This document shows positions 1 to 11,700 of a stretch of DNA of 64,000 nucleotides, piece after piece. The notes under the pieces are model-generated. The model had not been told where the DNA came from, ran no database searches, and worked only from the letters and a program-made list of their open reading frames with translations. Origin of the DNA: Staphylotrichum longicolle (lineage: Eukaryota; Ascomycota; Sordariomycetes; Sordariales; Chaetomiaceae); the NCBI GenBank assembly GCA_019096155.1, contig JAHCVI010000002.1:3968001-4032000 (forward strand), given 5' to 3'. Position 1 is the first letter of the stretch; every line of letters begins with the position of its first letter. Both the position numbers and the translations under genes were made by a program.

Positions 1-153
1 AGAGAAAAAAAAGATAATGCTAGAAAAAAGACAAGGGAGAGTATCCCCGGGTATCCCTAGTAGTAAAATAAAGAGTAAGTGCGTAGCAACCTTATAGGCG
101 TCATCCCCAACCGTCTATCCACCCCCAGTTTTACTCCCATCCATCCATCACAA
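1..153. other. 3' flank of kinesin-3 gene
   Basis: AT-richer stretch downstream of the kinesin stop codon. It holds A-rich runs and no coding sequence that I can support. It probably contains the 3' UTR and polyadenylation region of the minus-strand kinesin gene. Confidence 0.5.
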
Positions 154-3100
154 TTACCACACCCCAACCCTCGGACTCGCCACGCCACTACCACTCCCAC
201 TCTCACTCCCGCTCCCCATCCCAAAGCTCTGGTCAATCTTCATGATCCAGTCCATCTTATCCCGCTCGCTGCGCGCCGCAAACAGCCACGTATTGTCCGT
301 CCCGTAGACCGCAAACACGCCCGCCTGCAGCCGCTCGCTGAGCCTGCTGATCCCCACCCCTCCTCCTCCTCCTCCTCCTCCACCACCACCACCGCTAGTC
401 GCGCCGTTAGGGGTATTGAAGCCACTCCCGCTCCCGCTCCCACCTCCGTTGGTGCTCCCGCCAGCTCCCCCCGGCCACAGCGAGGCGATCAACCTCCCCG
501 TCCCGCCACCACTGGCGGGTGGAGCAGGCGACCGCGACGGCACAGGCGACACGCCCCTCCTGGGCGTCCCATGCCCACTCCCATCCCCATTCAGCCCCTG
601 CCCGTCATCGCGTAACCCCCGACGACCCTGCCCATCCCCACGATCATGATCATGATCATGATCGTGCTGATGCAGATTCAACAGCCCCAAGATCCCCGGC
701 TGCCCATCCACACGCGCATTCCTCAAGCTCACCACCCCGACCTCCTCCCCGTCCCCGACCGAGTGCACGTGCAGGTACGGCCGGCGCAATTCCACAAACC
801 GCTTCACCCACCGCGTCGACTCGGCGTTGGGCACGAGCAGGTAGCCGCCGCGCAGCACCGCCGGGTTCTTGGGCACGCGAATGACCGTCGCGATGAAGCT
901 CGGCGTCGTCGTCGTTTGATGATGCGGGCCCGGGCCCGATGAGGATGAAGGGGAGGAGGGGCCCGTGATGCCGTCTGGCGGCGGGGAGGTGTTGGCGGGG
1001 GAGAGGATGGTGAGAAGGGGGTCAGGGTAGCGGTGCCAGAGGGCGAGGCAGCGGGTGAGGAGTTCGGTTTGGGAGGGGGTGTATTGGGGTTCGGGGAGGG
1101 GGCTGGGCGGTGTTGCTGGATCTTCCGGGGGTGGCGAGTTGATTGTGTCGTCGGGGGTGGGGACGGGGCGAGTTTGGGCGAGTCGGGTTCGGGGGTGTCG
1201 TCTTTGAGGAGTTCGGCGATGGAGTCGGCGTCCGAGTTCAGGGGCGGGGGAGGGAGTTCCGAGTCGTCATCTTGAGGCTCGTCGAGAGGATCGGAGCCGT
1301 CTCGGAAGCCAATCTTTCTGAGGAAGGATTGCACCGCTCCCATCTCGGCCATCATCCGCCGCTTCTTCCTCGACCCGACGTAGTCCGCCACCAGCGACAC
1401 GCCCCGCGGCGTCCACGCCGTCAAGTTCTCCTCGCCCTTGACGTAGTCGTGCTGGCTGTTCATCCGCCAGAGGTCGCCAACTCTTTTGATCGGCGCGGGC
1501 CGCATCTGCAGAGTGAAGATGCCCGTGGCCGCGTGGACGATGCGCACGTGCTGCCACAGGGCCGAGAACATGGACGTTTGCCGGACAAAGGAGCGCGATA
1601 AGATCTGGCAGCACACGTCGAGCGAGAACTTCATGGGCTCGGCCAGCTTCTCGGAGCTGATCTCCCACGAGACGGCCATCTGCACGCGGTACTTATCCGC
1701 CGTGACACGGTCGAGGAGCAGCGAGTTGTGCAGGCTCGAGTCCCACTGCCCAATCATGGTGATGCTGCGCGTGCCGTTGGCGTTGGTGCGGAACGTGGGC
1801 GCGGACGCCAGCTTGAGGGGGATGTCTGGGCTGGCGGTGCCCATATCGGGCGTCTTGCCGGCGTGGTCGACCAGCTGGACCTTGCCGGCGTGCATCGCCG
1901 TGACGTCGTCCCACGGCAGCGCGTCGCCCGAACTGTGCGTGAGGTTGATCGCGATGCGCCGCTGCAGGCCCTGGTGCAGCTGGAACGTGCCGCTGTCCAG
2001 TTCGCCGGTCTGGGTCACCTCGACGGGCACGTACTCGCCCTCCTCGTTCATCTCGAGAATCTGCACCCGCGCCAGCAGGTCGTGCTTCTCCTCCGTAAAG
2101 AAATGCGCCTCGCTTATCCTGGCGCCCTTCTTCTTGCCCTGCGAGCTGGGCACCGCGTCCCTCATGTCATCCCAGCTGAGCAGCTTGTCCAGGTGCATGG
2201 CCGACCTTGGCAAATGGCCACCCTCAGCGTCGTCTGCGGGGGCGCGAACAGCGGCACGCTCATGCTATGAACGCTCTCAAACCGGATCGGGCCCTCGTCG
2301 AAATCCTTGATCATCTGGGTGGTGGTGATTCCGTCTTCAGAAATGCCAGGGATAAAGAGCTGCGCGTGCACCTCGGTGCCTTCGCGCTCCGCAAAGCCAA
2401 CCATCTCGTGCATGACAATATTGAACTTGAGCGTGTTGGACGGCGCCCGCGCGCTGGACGGCTCGAGGGCGAGCTTGATGATGCCGATTGCGTGCGACGT
2501 GTGCGGTGAAAAGACGTCCAGGGTAAAATCCTGGACTCGGCTCTCAAAGACGGCCTTTAGGGGCACGTCGGCCTCGCCGACCAGGGTGTACTGCGGCATG
2601 CAGGTCTCGATAAATGGGTTGTCAATGCTCAGATGCTGGGCATACTCGGGCTGGTCGAGATACTGGTACATCTGGCGCATCTGCCTGACCCGGTCGTGGA
2701 GCTTCTCAATGCTCCACAGATGGACGACGCCGTGCTTGTAGTCAATCACCCGGACGCCGATGCACGGTTTGGGCGCGTCCTCGAGTGCGATATCGTCGCC
2801 CTCGCCGGTCAGCCCGTTCAGGACCATGTCGTACGACGAGCACAGCATGTGGCCCACATCCACCACGGTGAACTGAAAGACGACGTGCTCATCAAGCTCG
2901 TGGCTCATGACCTGGGCCTCCTTCAGCGTGGCGGCGTGCTGCAAGACGGCCTCGGCCATGCGCACGTAGTGCCGGCTGCGCCAGTGTGCAACCACCACTT
3001 TGGCTCGCTCAATCTCGTCCTCGGACAGCTTCGGCTTGGCCTTGGGCCGCTTGAGCGGGTCCAGCCTCTCGATCTTGGCCTCAAACTCGCGCCGCTGCAC

Positions 3101-5610
3101 CTCGAGCTGCTTCTGCATGTCGGCCTTGAGCTGGGTGAGCGTCTCCTCCATCCTGGCCTTCTCCTTCTTGATCTCCTCGACCTCGACATTCGCCGCCTCG
3201 GCCGTCTTGAGCTGGTCGCGGTACTCCTCCTTCTGCTTCTCCAGCTGGGTTTGCATCTCCTCGCGCATTTCGCGCAGCCGGTCCTCGGTCTCGCCCTGCT
3301 TAGGAGTGGAGGGCATGGTCAGGACCGTGTCGAGCGAGAAGTTGTCAATGGTGCCTGTGGACATGTACTTTTCCCTAATCGGGTACGAGGCCATCGACTC
3401 CACGTCTTCATCCCCCTCCCGGCCGATGACGCGCTCGGCGCGCGCGCGCTGCACCTCCTCAAACAGGGCATTCAGCTCCTCGTCGGTCAGCTTGGCAAAG
3501 TTCTGGTCGGTGCCGAGGATGGCGGGCGCCGCTTCTCTGCGCGCAAATGACCAGTCCGACTCCTTTGCGTTGCGCTGGAACGGCGAGTCCGGGCGGCTGT
3601 CGCCGTAGTCCGAGATGGCGGTGCTCAGATTCCGCTCGTGTCCGGGTCTTGGACTTGGTGAGGGCGACGTCTTTTCCAGAGCTTGCAGCTGGCTTGCCGT
3701 GATGGACTGCCGCAAAAGGCTCTGCTCTTGCCGCTCCGCCCTTTCTGCACGCGCCTCCATCGGATGGTTGAATCTGAAAATGTGGAAGTCGCCCAAAATA
3801 ATGCGGTATCCCGAGTGCAGCCGCGTGGGCTCCGTGACTCGCTTTCCGTTCACCATGACAGCGGCCCCTTCTTTTGGGACGATGGTCACCGTCCCATCTG
3901 GCGCGTTCTCAAACACGCAGTGTTCGTGGAGAATACGCGAGCCGTTCAGGCGAATGTTTGCCTGGTGGTCTGCGTTGGACTCGACGTTGCCAACAGTGGT
4001 AGAGCCGGGCTTCAGGTTGTAAACCAGGCACTCGGCCAGGAGGGGGTCGTCGGAAAGATTGACCAGATGAGGCATCTTCTTGGGCGTGGACATGCCGATG
4101 AAGCCCTTCTCGATGCTGATGCCCAGCTCCTCGAGCGCACTCTCGCGCTCCTTGTGGATCTCCTCCGTCTTGGCCAGTTTCTGCTCCCACGTCTGGTTGA
4201 GATCCTGCAAGAGCTTCTCGCTCTGGTTTAGCTGCTCCGCGATCTCCGCCTTGGAAACCTTCTTGACCGTGCCGTCGGCTTGCGTGATGCTGACGATTTG
4301 CTGCTCCAGAGGTGTCCCTTCCGCGTACACCTCCTCGGCGGGGACGGGTGTACCGCCGGCGCCGCCCCCGCCAAGCTTGTTGCGGAGGAGGGCCAGCTCT
4401 TCCTTGAGCTCGCGGATCATGCGGGCATTGGCGTCTTCGTTGATGACTGCGTGGTTCTTGATGCGTTTGGCAGAGTCGGCATAGCGCAGCGTGCTGAGGG
4501 TTTCGTCGTAGTTGATGTCGGCCGGACTGATGGCGGCAATCATGGCGGTCATGCTGTTGCCTCCGAGCGAGTCCTTGAGGAGCCACGTCAGAACGCTGTC
4601 TCGGTACGGAACCTGGCCCGCCGCGCCTTTCTTTTTCTTGCCAGTGGAGAGATCTGCCAGTGCTGCAATCACACGACCAAGAGTCGAGAGCGAGCGGTTG
4701 ATTTCTGCGCCTTCCTTGAGACGCGCGCCGGTCGCACCCGTGGATGTTGCTCTTTCCGAGCCCGCAAGATCGACGAGACTGATCTTGGCCGCCTTTTCCA
4801 TCTCCATTTTCGTGTCCGGGTCGAAGCGCTTCTGGGTCAGCATGAGCGTGAAGACGGCGTGACTTCGACTCGACGTCTCGTTCATGTTGGTCGCCGCCAC
4901 CGTTCTCGCCTTGTTGCCCTCGTCCATCAAGTGCTCAATCTCCTGGAAGCTCCCCACCACCAACTTGGCCAAGTCCTCGACGTACGGACCCGTCGAGGGA
5001 TGCTCTCGCACCTTGAGATTGCCCTTGTTCGCCGGATTCAGCAGGTCGCGCACCCGCTCGTTGTAGATTTCGAGATACGACACCTCGACGGTACAGCGCA
5101 GGTTCTTGTCCTGTTGCATCTCCCCGATTCTCCTAAACATATCCTGGCAGATGTTCGGAATGATACCGGCGTCCTTGCCGTAGCCCATCATCGAGTACGA
5201 CTTGCCCGAACCGGTCTGTCCGTAGGCAAAGATACAGTTGTTGTAGCCCTGAAAGGCATTGTCGAGGAGCGGCTTCCCCAGGTCCCGGAACAGGTTGTCC
5301 TGGCCGGCGTAGTTGGGCGCGTTCTTGTCGAAGGACCAGTACGACTTGTCAAAGGCGAAGACTTTCTGGCCGTGGTCCTTGTTGGCCTTCCCCGCGGCAC
5401 TGTCCGCCACCGGGGTCAGGACCGTCTGGTTGTCTTTCATTTCCACGATACATTTTGCGCCCCGGTCGTGTTCTGGCGCGCGAGGGCATCAGCTTCCCTG
5501 CCCACGGTCTCTTCTGGACAGGACGGCTCACCTCTCCCATTGAAGGGACGGACTCTGACCACCACCTTGATGTTTCCTCCCCCGCCCGGCGGGGGCGCTG
5601 CCGGAGCCAT
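154..5610 (-). CDS. uncA: Kinesin-3 motor, UNC-104/KIF1 type (two apparent frameshifts)
   Basis: Plus-end microtubule motor that in fungi carries endosomes and vesicles. Exon 1 is 5610-5532; a 59 nt GT-AG intron (5531-5473) precedes the long exon from 5472. The ATG at 5610 is chosen because it restores the conserved N-terminal strand (IKVVVRVRPFNGRE). Motor domain: P-loop GQTGSGKS at about residue 111, switch I SSRSH, switch II DLAGSE. An FHA domain lies near residues 510-610, followed by coiled coil, the KIF1-type central region, and a C-terminal PH domain (PKNPAVLRGGYL... to DKMDWIMKID). The reading frame breaks at 2212-2214 and at 1153-1157. Each break is repaired by one extra base in a homopolymer, giving 1,799 residues, and I see no usable intron at either place. 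The motor and PH frames are both well conserved, so this is probably one gene with sequence errors. A recent pseudogene is the alternative. Confidence 0.9.
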
Positions 5611-6620
5611 GGTGGCCGGTTCACAGCGGTTCGCCGGGGTGGTGTTCGAGGCGTGCGATAAACGATGGCGTCACGGCGAGCGCGGGGCGACAGCCGGGGC
5701 CCGGATCGAGCGGATCGGAAAGCTCGTGACTATTGCGCAGTCCTCCTCGTGTTGCCCAGCGTACAGTTCCCAGCCCGCAACGCAGCATCCACGCGCATTC
5801 TCCCGCCGTCAGCCAGTGTTCGCCAGCAATCCAGGGGCGTCTAGTCGCAGTCGGATTAAAGGGGAAAGTCGTCGCTACTAGTCGAAATTGCCTGCAAGAA
5901 GTAGGGGCGCGCAGGACCTGGGAGGTTGTCGTCGAGAAGGTGTCGAGCTGTCGAGCTGTCGTCGGGGTGTTGTCGTTGTTGCCGTGCAAAGGCGAGGCTG
6001 CTCGGGTGCGTGCAGTCGGCGGGGCTGACGTTGGTGGTGGTATTGTTGCCAAGATGGCGCTGCAGGTTGACCAGTGGCGCTGAGGAATGGAATTTCGAGA
6101 ATGCCTCGAATGCGTCTCCGTGTCAACAAATTCAAAGAGCGGGACGCGGTGCGCGAACTCGCCCCCGGACAACGCTGCACGCTCAGCGCCCTTAGCCTTG
6201 TCGGGTGCCCGTTTGGTGGGTGGGGACGCCCTCCCATTGGTGGATGCACGCTGTGTCATTGCTGGAAATTGAGCTTCCTTCACGTGTCAGGGGCTTCCAC
6301 ACTCACTCGAGGCTCTTTCAACGTGACATTTCTCCCATGATTATCCGTTTCGCAGGCAACTGGATATAAGTATGCCGGATATAGACAGGGCCTGTCGATC
6401 ACCTTTATGCATCCAAACTTACAGTGCTTGTCAGGTCTGTCAATAATGATAGCTCTGCAATTCGTCTCGAGCGTGGCCCTGGAGAGCCTCCGATATAACT
6501 ATCCCAAATCCTGTCCGTATCCAGACATAACCTCTCGGAACCTGGCCGAGGTTTACACCATCCAAATCATCGGTAACCCAAACCCTACATAGATCCCGCT
6601 GATATGCACGGCACACGGTT
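5611..6620. promoter_or_regulatory. Intergenic: kinesin-3 upstream region
   Basis: About 1 kb between the kinesin start and the 3' end of the aminopeptidase gene, both on the minus strand. It should contain the kinesin promoter and 5' UTR plus the 3' UTR of the next gene. Short open frames on both strands show no domain or codon signature. No RNA gene was recognised. Confidence 0.5.
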
Positions 6621-8707
6621 TTACGCCGACTTCACCTCGCCCAAACCGAGGTCCTTCTCGACCAACATGCGGCAGATCGGGTGGTAAAAATCGCGGTTCT
6701 TCTCAAACGTCTTGAGAGCAAGATCACGGTCCACCTTGGTGAGCGTGCGGAACAGCGTGCGGACAAACTTCATGCGGCCGACGTTTCCGAGAAGCTCGGC
6801 GACGCCCGGGTAGGAGCTCGTGTCCTTAGCCTTCATCGCAATCTGGTAGTACGCCGATTTGAGCTCCACATTCTTGGTGTCGATAAGGCCATAGACCTTG
6901 CCCATATTTCGCTGAGTTGACGTTAGCTGCTGATCATCATTAGAGGAACGGAGAGTGAGAACATACCGACTGCTCCACCGTCAGGGGCTCCTCAAAGTTC
7001 TGAACCACGTTCAGGAAGACGAGCACCTGATTTCCCGTCCAGGACGACGTGTCGGACGAGCTGGGCGAGAAGTCCTTCTGCTTCCACTTGTTGGCAAGTT
7101 CGAAGCACACGTCGACGAGCGACGTGTTGAACTCGGGCTTCGGGGGCAGACCAGGATTATAGAAACGGCCCTCCCAGTCGATCTCAGCGAGCTTGTCCTT
7201 CAGACTAGCATATTCGGGAGCGCTGAAAAAGTCGAGGAAGGTAGCCTTAAACTCGTACGAGTCCAACGACTTGTTCGCCCACTTGCCAAAGTAGTGGGGG
7301 ATGAACTTGTCAAAGTTCTCCCGGCCGACGAGGCGGTCAAGGGAATAGATGAAGTGGAAGCCCTTCTCGTAGGGCACCGAGCTGAAGGCATCATCCGGGT
7401 CGATGCCCTTGTGGCTGATGCACAGCTTGGTGTACTCATGGTCCTTGCCATACTCCTCAACCGCCTCCTCTGCAGCGAGACCTCCATTAGCAGTGTCCGA
7501 GTGGCGGATTCAGCAGACGACACTCACCAAGATGCTTCCAGCCGATGATGGCCGAGAAGTCAAAGTATGCATCGTTCTTGTGGATGGAGGCAAGAATACG
7601 ACGCTCCAGGTACACAGTCCATCCCTCGTTTAGCCAACTGCCGCCGCGAGTTAGCAGGCGAGTCTCGCGATTCAAGCAACACAGTCGCTAAGATTGACTC
7701 ACAAATGCTCCCAGCTGCAGTTTGTCACCAGGTTACCACTCCAGCTGTGGGCAAGCTCGTGGGCAATGACATCAATGTTTTGCCTGTCGCCGCTGATAAT
7801 GGTGGGTGTAGCAAACGTGAAGATTGGGTTCTCCATGCCTGGGCGGCGATGTCAGTCGGACCTGACCAGGGGGGCTTCAACAACAGCAGCAAATACTATA
7901 CGAACCTCCGTAGGGGAAGCTCGGGGGCAGCACAAGCACGTTGTACTCTCCCCACCGGTATGGGAAAACAATTTTCTCGGCAGCATCCAGGAACTTGTCC
8001 ATATCATCCTGAAGCTCCCACTGCGACGCCTCCAGCTCATTGGGACCCGTGGCAACACAGGAGCACCTTCCAATTGGGGCACTGGCGATATCACCGGAAG
8101 CCAAGGCAAAGAGATAGGCCGGAATTGGGACCTTCTGCTCAAACTTGTACACCTTCTCCTCGCCTGCATCCTCGGTTGCGTCCGGCACAGGAACGCCGCT
8201 GGCAATGACGACCTGCGGGCTGCGGATGATGAAGGAATAGGTGCTTTTCACATCGGGCGTGTCCTGGCAGGGAAAGATGGAACGGGCATGAATCGCCTGG
8301 CACTGGCTGAACATGAAGGGAGCCTTCTTGTTGCTCGTCTGGGCCGGCGTGAGCCACTGGAGTGCAGTGCACTTATCGGTGGTGGCCAGGTCGATCTCCA
8401 GCTTGACGACCTCCCCCTTGCCGGCGCCCTCGGGCACCGCGACGTGGACGGGGGAGCCGCTGGGCCCCGTGCGCTCTCTAACCTCCCATTGCGAGGGGGC
8501 CGAGTTGAGCTTGATGGACGAGACGTCGACGAAGCTGGAGTCGAGGACGATCTCCTTGCTGGCCTTGTCGGTCTGAGACTGCAGCTCGATGATGACGGAG
8601 CCGCGCAGACACTTGGCCGCGAAGTCGACCTTGAAGTTGGCGGTGGTGTGCTTGGTCCGCCACTGGTCGTAGTTGGACTGCGTGTTGGGGTCGCGGACGG
8701 GGGCCAT
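6621..8707 (-). CDS. LTA4H: Leukotriene A4 hydrolase / M1 aminopeptidase
   Basis: Bifunctional zinc metalloenzyme family (epoxide hydrolase plus aminopeptidase; yeast Lap2 is related). Five exons: 8707-7906, 7838-7703, 7637-7528, 7469-6967, 6911-6621, giving 613 residues, close to the 611 of the human enzyme. Every intron has GT-AG ends (67, 65, 58 and 55 nt). The N-terminus begins RDPNTQSNY as in the family. The GGMEN substrate motif is created across intron 1. HELAHSW followed by LNEGW supplies the HExxH...E zinc site and is assembled across intron 2. The C-terminal ARM-like domain carries RMKFVR. For intron 3 I chose the CAG at 7470 over an AG 12 nt earlier because of its distance from the CTAAT branch site. 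An in-frame ATG at 8830 would add 41 basic residues that could form a mitochondrial presequence; the start at 8707 fits the family better. Confidence 0.93.
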
Positions 8708-11700
8708 TCTGGCGGTGGTCAGGCCAAACCAGCGAAGCTGCAAGTATGACTGTTTTGTTGTTTTCTGAGCAATCGAGTTTGCGGTTTCCTGAGCGAGCCT
8801 GGCCCTTCCCAGTCGAAGAAAACCCCACATGAGCTCTCCACTTTCTCTGCAGGCAGCTTCCAGTTGATGCCCAAGCCGTGTCGTCGGCCGCTTCACGCCT
8901 TCCTCCTTTGTCGTGTGGGCGTTCAATCAGCCCATCTGATAGGCCAAGACTGATGACATCAGCAGTGACACGTGACTCAAACTGTGGGGTGCCTGGGTGA
9001 GTTGGCTCGATTGGGTGCGGGAATCAGCGGCACATGAAGCCACCTTCCTGTTTACATCGCCGCAGCAAACACTCAACAATACTCTAACTCCCCGCGGTTG
9101 CTACTATTGTCCTTATCGCCCCTCTACTTCCAAAGACAACTCGGAAGGGTTCGCGCTTTGCCTTTGATGCCTGAGCTGCATTGTCCATACGCAACACACC
9201 TTCCACGCAATACCGCTTCTGGGCTGGCTGCCAGTCTCTGGATCTGCACCTTGTGTCGCTCCCCTTCAGGCGAAACATGTTTCAACTTCCACGCTTTCCG
9301 GAGTCGGCACTGCCACGTTCGGCGGCCCTGTCAGCACGGAGAAATCGGTCGCTGCCGAACAGGGTGTGACCTACACGGGGTGGCTTTCTTGATTGAACTC
9401 ACCTGAAACCTTTCCGCAAGTGCGGACTGACTGATCGGCGCCAATCCGGGTTTTCCTTGGCAGCAAGACAGAAGAGTCAAAGAACAACACGGACTGGGAG
9501 AGCTTGAGGTCCGACATCTCGGGTCCAGTTTTCTGCGCCTCGGAGGGACAGAAACTGAATGTCTGCCGTCGAGTGACGGCGGCCGAACCAAGACGTCAAT
9601 CCTCGGGTTCTTTTGAATGCACCTGCACAGCAGGGCGCGGAGCCCGATGCTTCAGATGAAGCCGTACGCGGGCCGTTCGTACTCCTGGCAAGCAGCACTT
9701 GACATCTATGTGCCTCCGGGAGGACCAGATCACCACTTCATTGGACCACTGGCGGGGTGGGAGGGTTCGAGCCAGCCTGTCAACCGCATCTCGATCCTGC
9801 GAAGGCCGCCTTGACATGTCTCACCATCTGAGCACAATGGATCACCGAATTGGGGCCAGGCAGTCCGGCACATCAGCAAGTGCTGGCTTGGTCTCAGCCA
9901 GAGGAGCCTCAGCTGCGAGGACGGCGCTGCAACGGCCCCTTCTGCCCACATCGCCGGGCGGTGCGTCCCCGAAACTCCTCGCTAGCTCAGGAGGAAGCTG
10001 TGTCTCATGCGGCTTGTTCTTGTTCCTTGTGGGCACTCTGGGTATCACAGTCCTCAACTGGACGACCAGACGATTAACGAAGGGGGAAGCGATGGGCACT
10101 AGTCAGAGCAGCAGATGATCGTTTGCAACTCGGTGCGCGAGAGTGCACCACCTGCATGCCTGCGGGCTGAATCTGGATCTCAAGGTGTGCCATGACACGC
10201 TGAAGGGTTCTGCATTCGGCATGGTTCGCATCTCTTGGAGCTCATCTTGCCACTTTGGTCTCTCTCACGGACGTTTTCCTGAATGTCTGCGACCGGCCCG
10301 GTGCAGCTGAACTCCACCAGACACCCTCCTCCACACTCTTCAGCGCTTGCATGATGTTCGAGCGCCTTGACGCTCAACCTCAAATTGCGGTTGAGAGCTT
10401 GCGTAGGCGCTGCCAACCACATGACAGCCCGGAGAGCTTGCCAGATGAGGCTGGATGCGCCTTGGAATACCAGCCGCCCCTGCCCCTCACCACCAAGGCG
10501 CGCTTTGATGCCAAAAATCCCTACGCACCGACAGCCCCTCTCCTGGCTAAGGGTTGTTAGACCTCCAGTCCCAATACCTTGGGGCAACAGACGCCACAAT
10601 AACAGTGATCATCACGACCCCGCCTTGCAAGAAATTGGGTGAACCGGATTTCCAGGGTTCCGGCCAATGCGTGCGTCTTCACAGCTATATGCCTGCCGTG
10701 CTATCATAAGATCACAGCTAGGTAATACTCCGAGCTCATGGCATAACTATCTACCCGCAATTTCGGGCGTTTAGCTCGACAGCAACTCCCGATGAAACAC
10801 TCGACGTCGTCGAAACATGAAGGACCGCGTTTGCCTTAAGTGTTCCCTTAGATATTTTGGTTCCTGCTGCTCATATCTCACAGGACACAGTCCCCCGCGA
10901 GGTCAGTCAGCACTGACCAACATGGATTTGGCTTCTAGAGCTGTGTAGTTACCTCACAAGGAAAAGGGTGCGGAAAAGTGCCGCGCAGAAGACGCAGGGT
11001 ATCCGGCCGCCTCCTCGCTGTCCTGGGGATGCACATTTCCTCGTGACAGCCGAGGTCAAGGAGCTGTTTGTGTTGTTCACGATGACCCCTTCATCCAAAG
11101 ACTTCTGGCTTCACCTTCCTGGGCTGTCTCTCCCTGCATCCAGAGACAAGGGAACTTGAGCACATCGCAGTGCTTTTTCCATCTTGGGAACAAACAAAGA
11201 CAGGGAGCACAACGCTGTTGTTCGTGTTCTCAGGGTGCTGGGGCCTCATTTGTGTGTGTGGCCTTGGCGATTCCCACCAACAAGCGGCCGCCTGTCTCAG
11301 GAACCTTGTCCGAGCAGTCTCACGCATCGAAGCGAAGTCCACAATGCAGGCCATGCGGCGCAGACCACGGGGTTGGGCCTCCACCTTGCACCGTGGAAGT
11401 GGGAAGCACCGCCGAGAAGGCCGCCGGCGGGTTTTCCAACACCACGTCGCCCACAGTGTTCCCACAGTGTTGGGCTCTCTCTTTGCGTGCCGACTGTCGG
11501 GCCCAATATCCGCTCAGACACCGTCATGCTATTTATGTCGAGCATCTGCATGCCGCGGAGGGCTTGCTGCTACCGCGGAGACTCAGTACTACCGCATGAT
11601 CCTGTTTAGGCTCACGATCCCCCTCATCAAATGCACGTTCGGACGACGGACGGACAGCAGAGGCAAGAAAACGTGGTGCCCTTGCAGACCAGAACTGCCA

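Noticed and set aside
804..2213. A separate gene in the middle kinesin frame
   Set aside because: Its sequence continues the KIF1 central region of the upstream frame and leads into the PH domain; it has no ATG of its own at the junction, so it is part of the kinesin gene.
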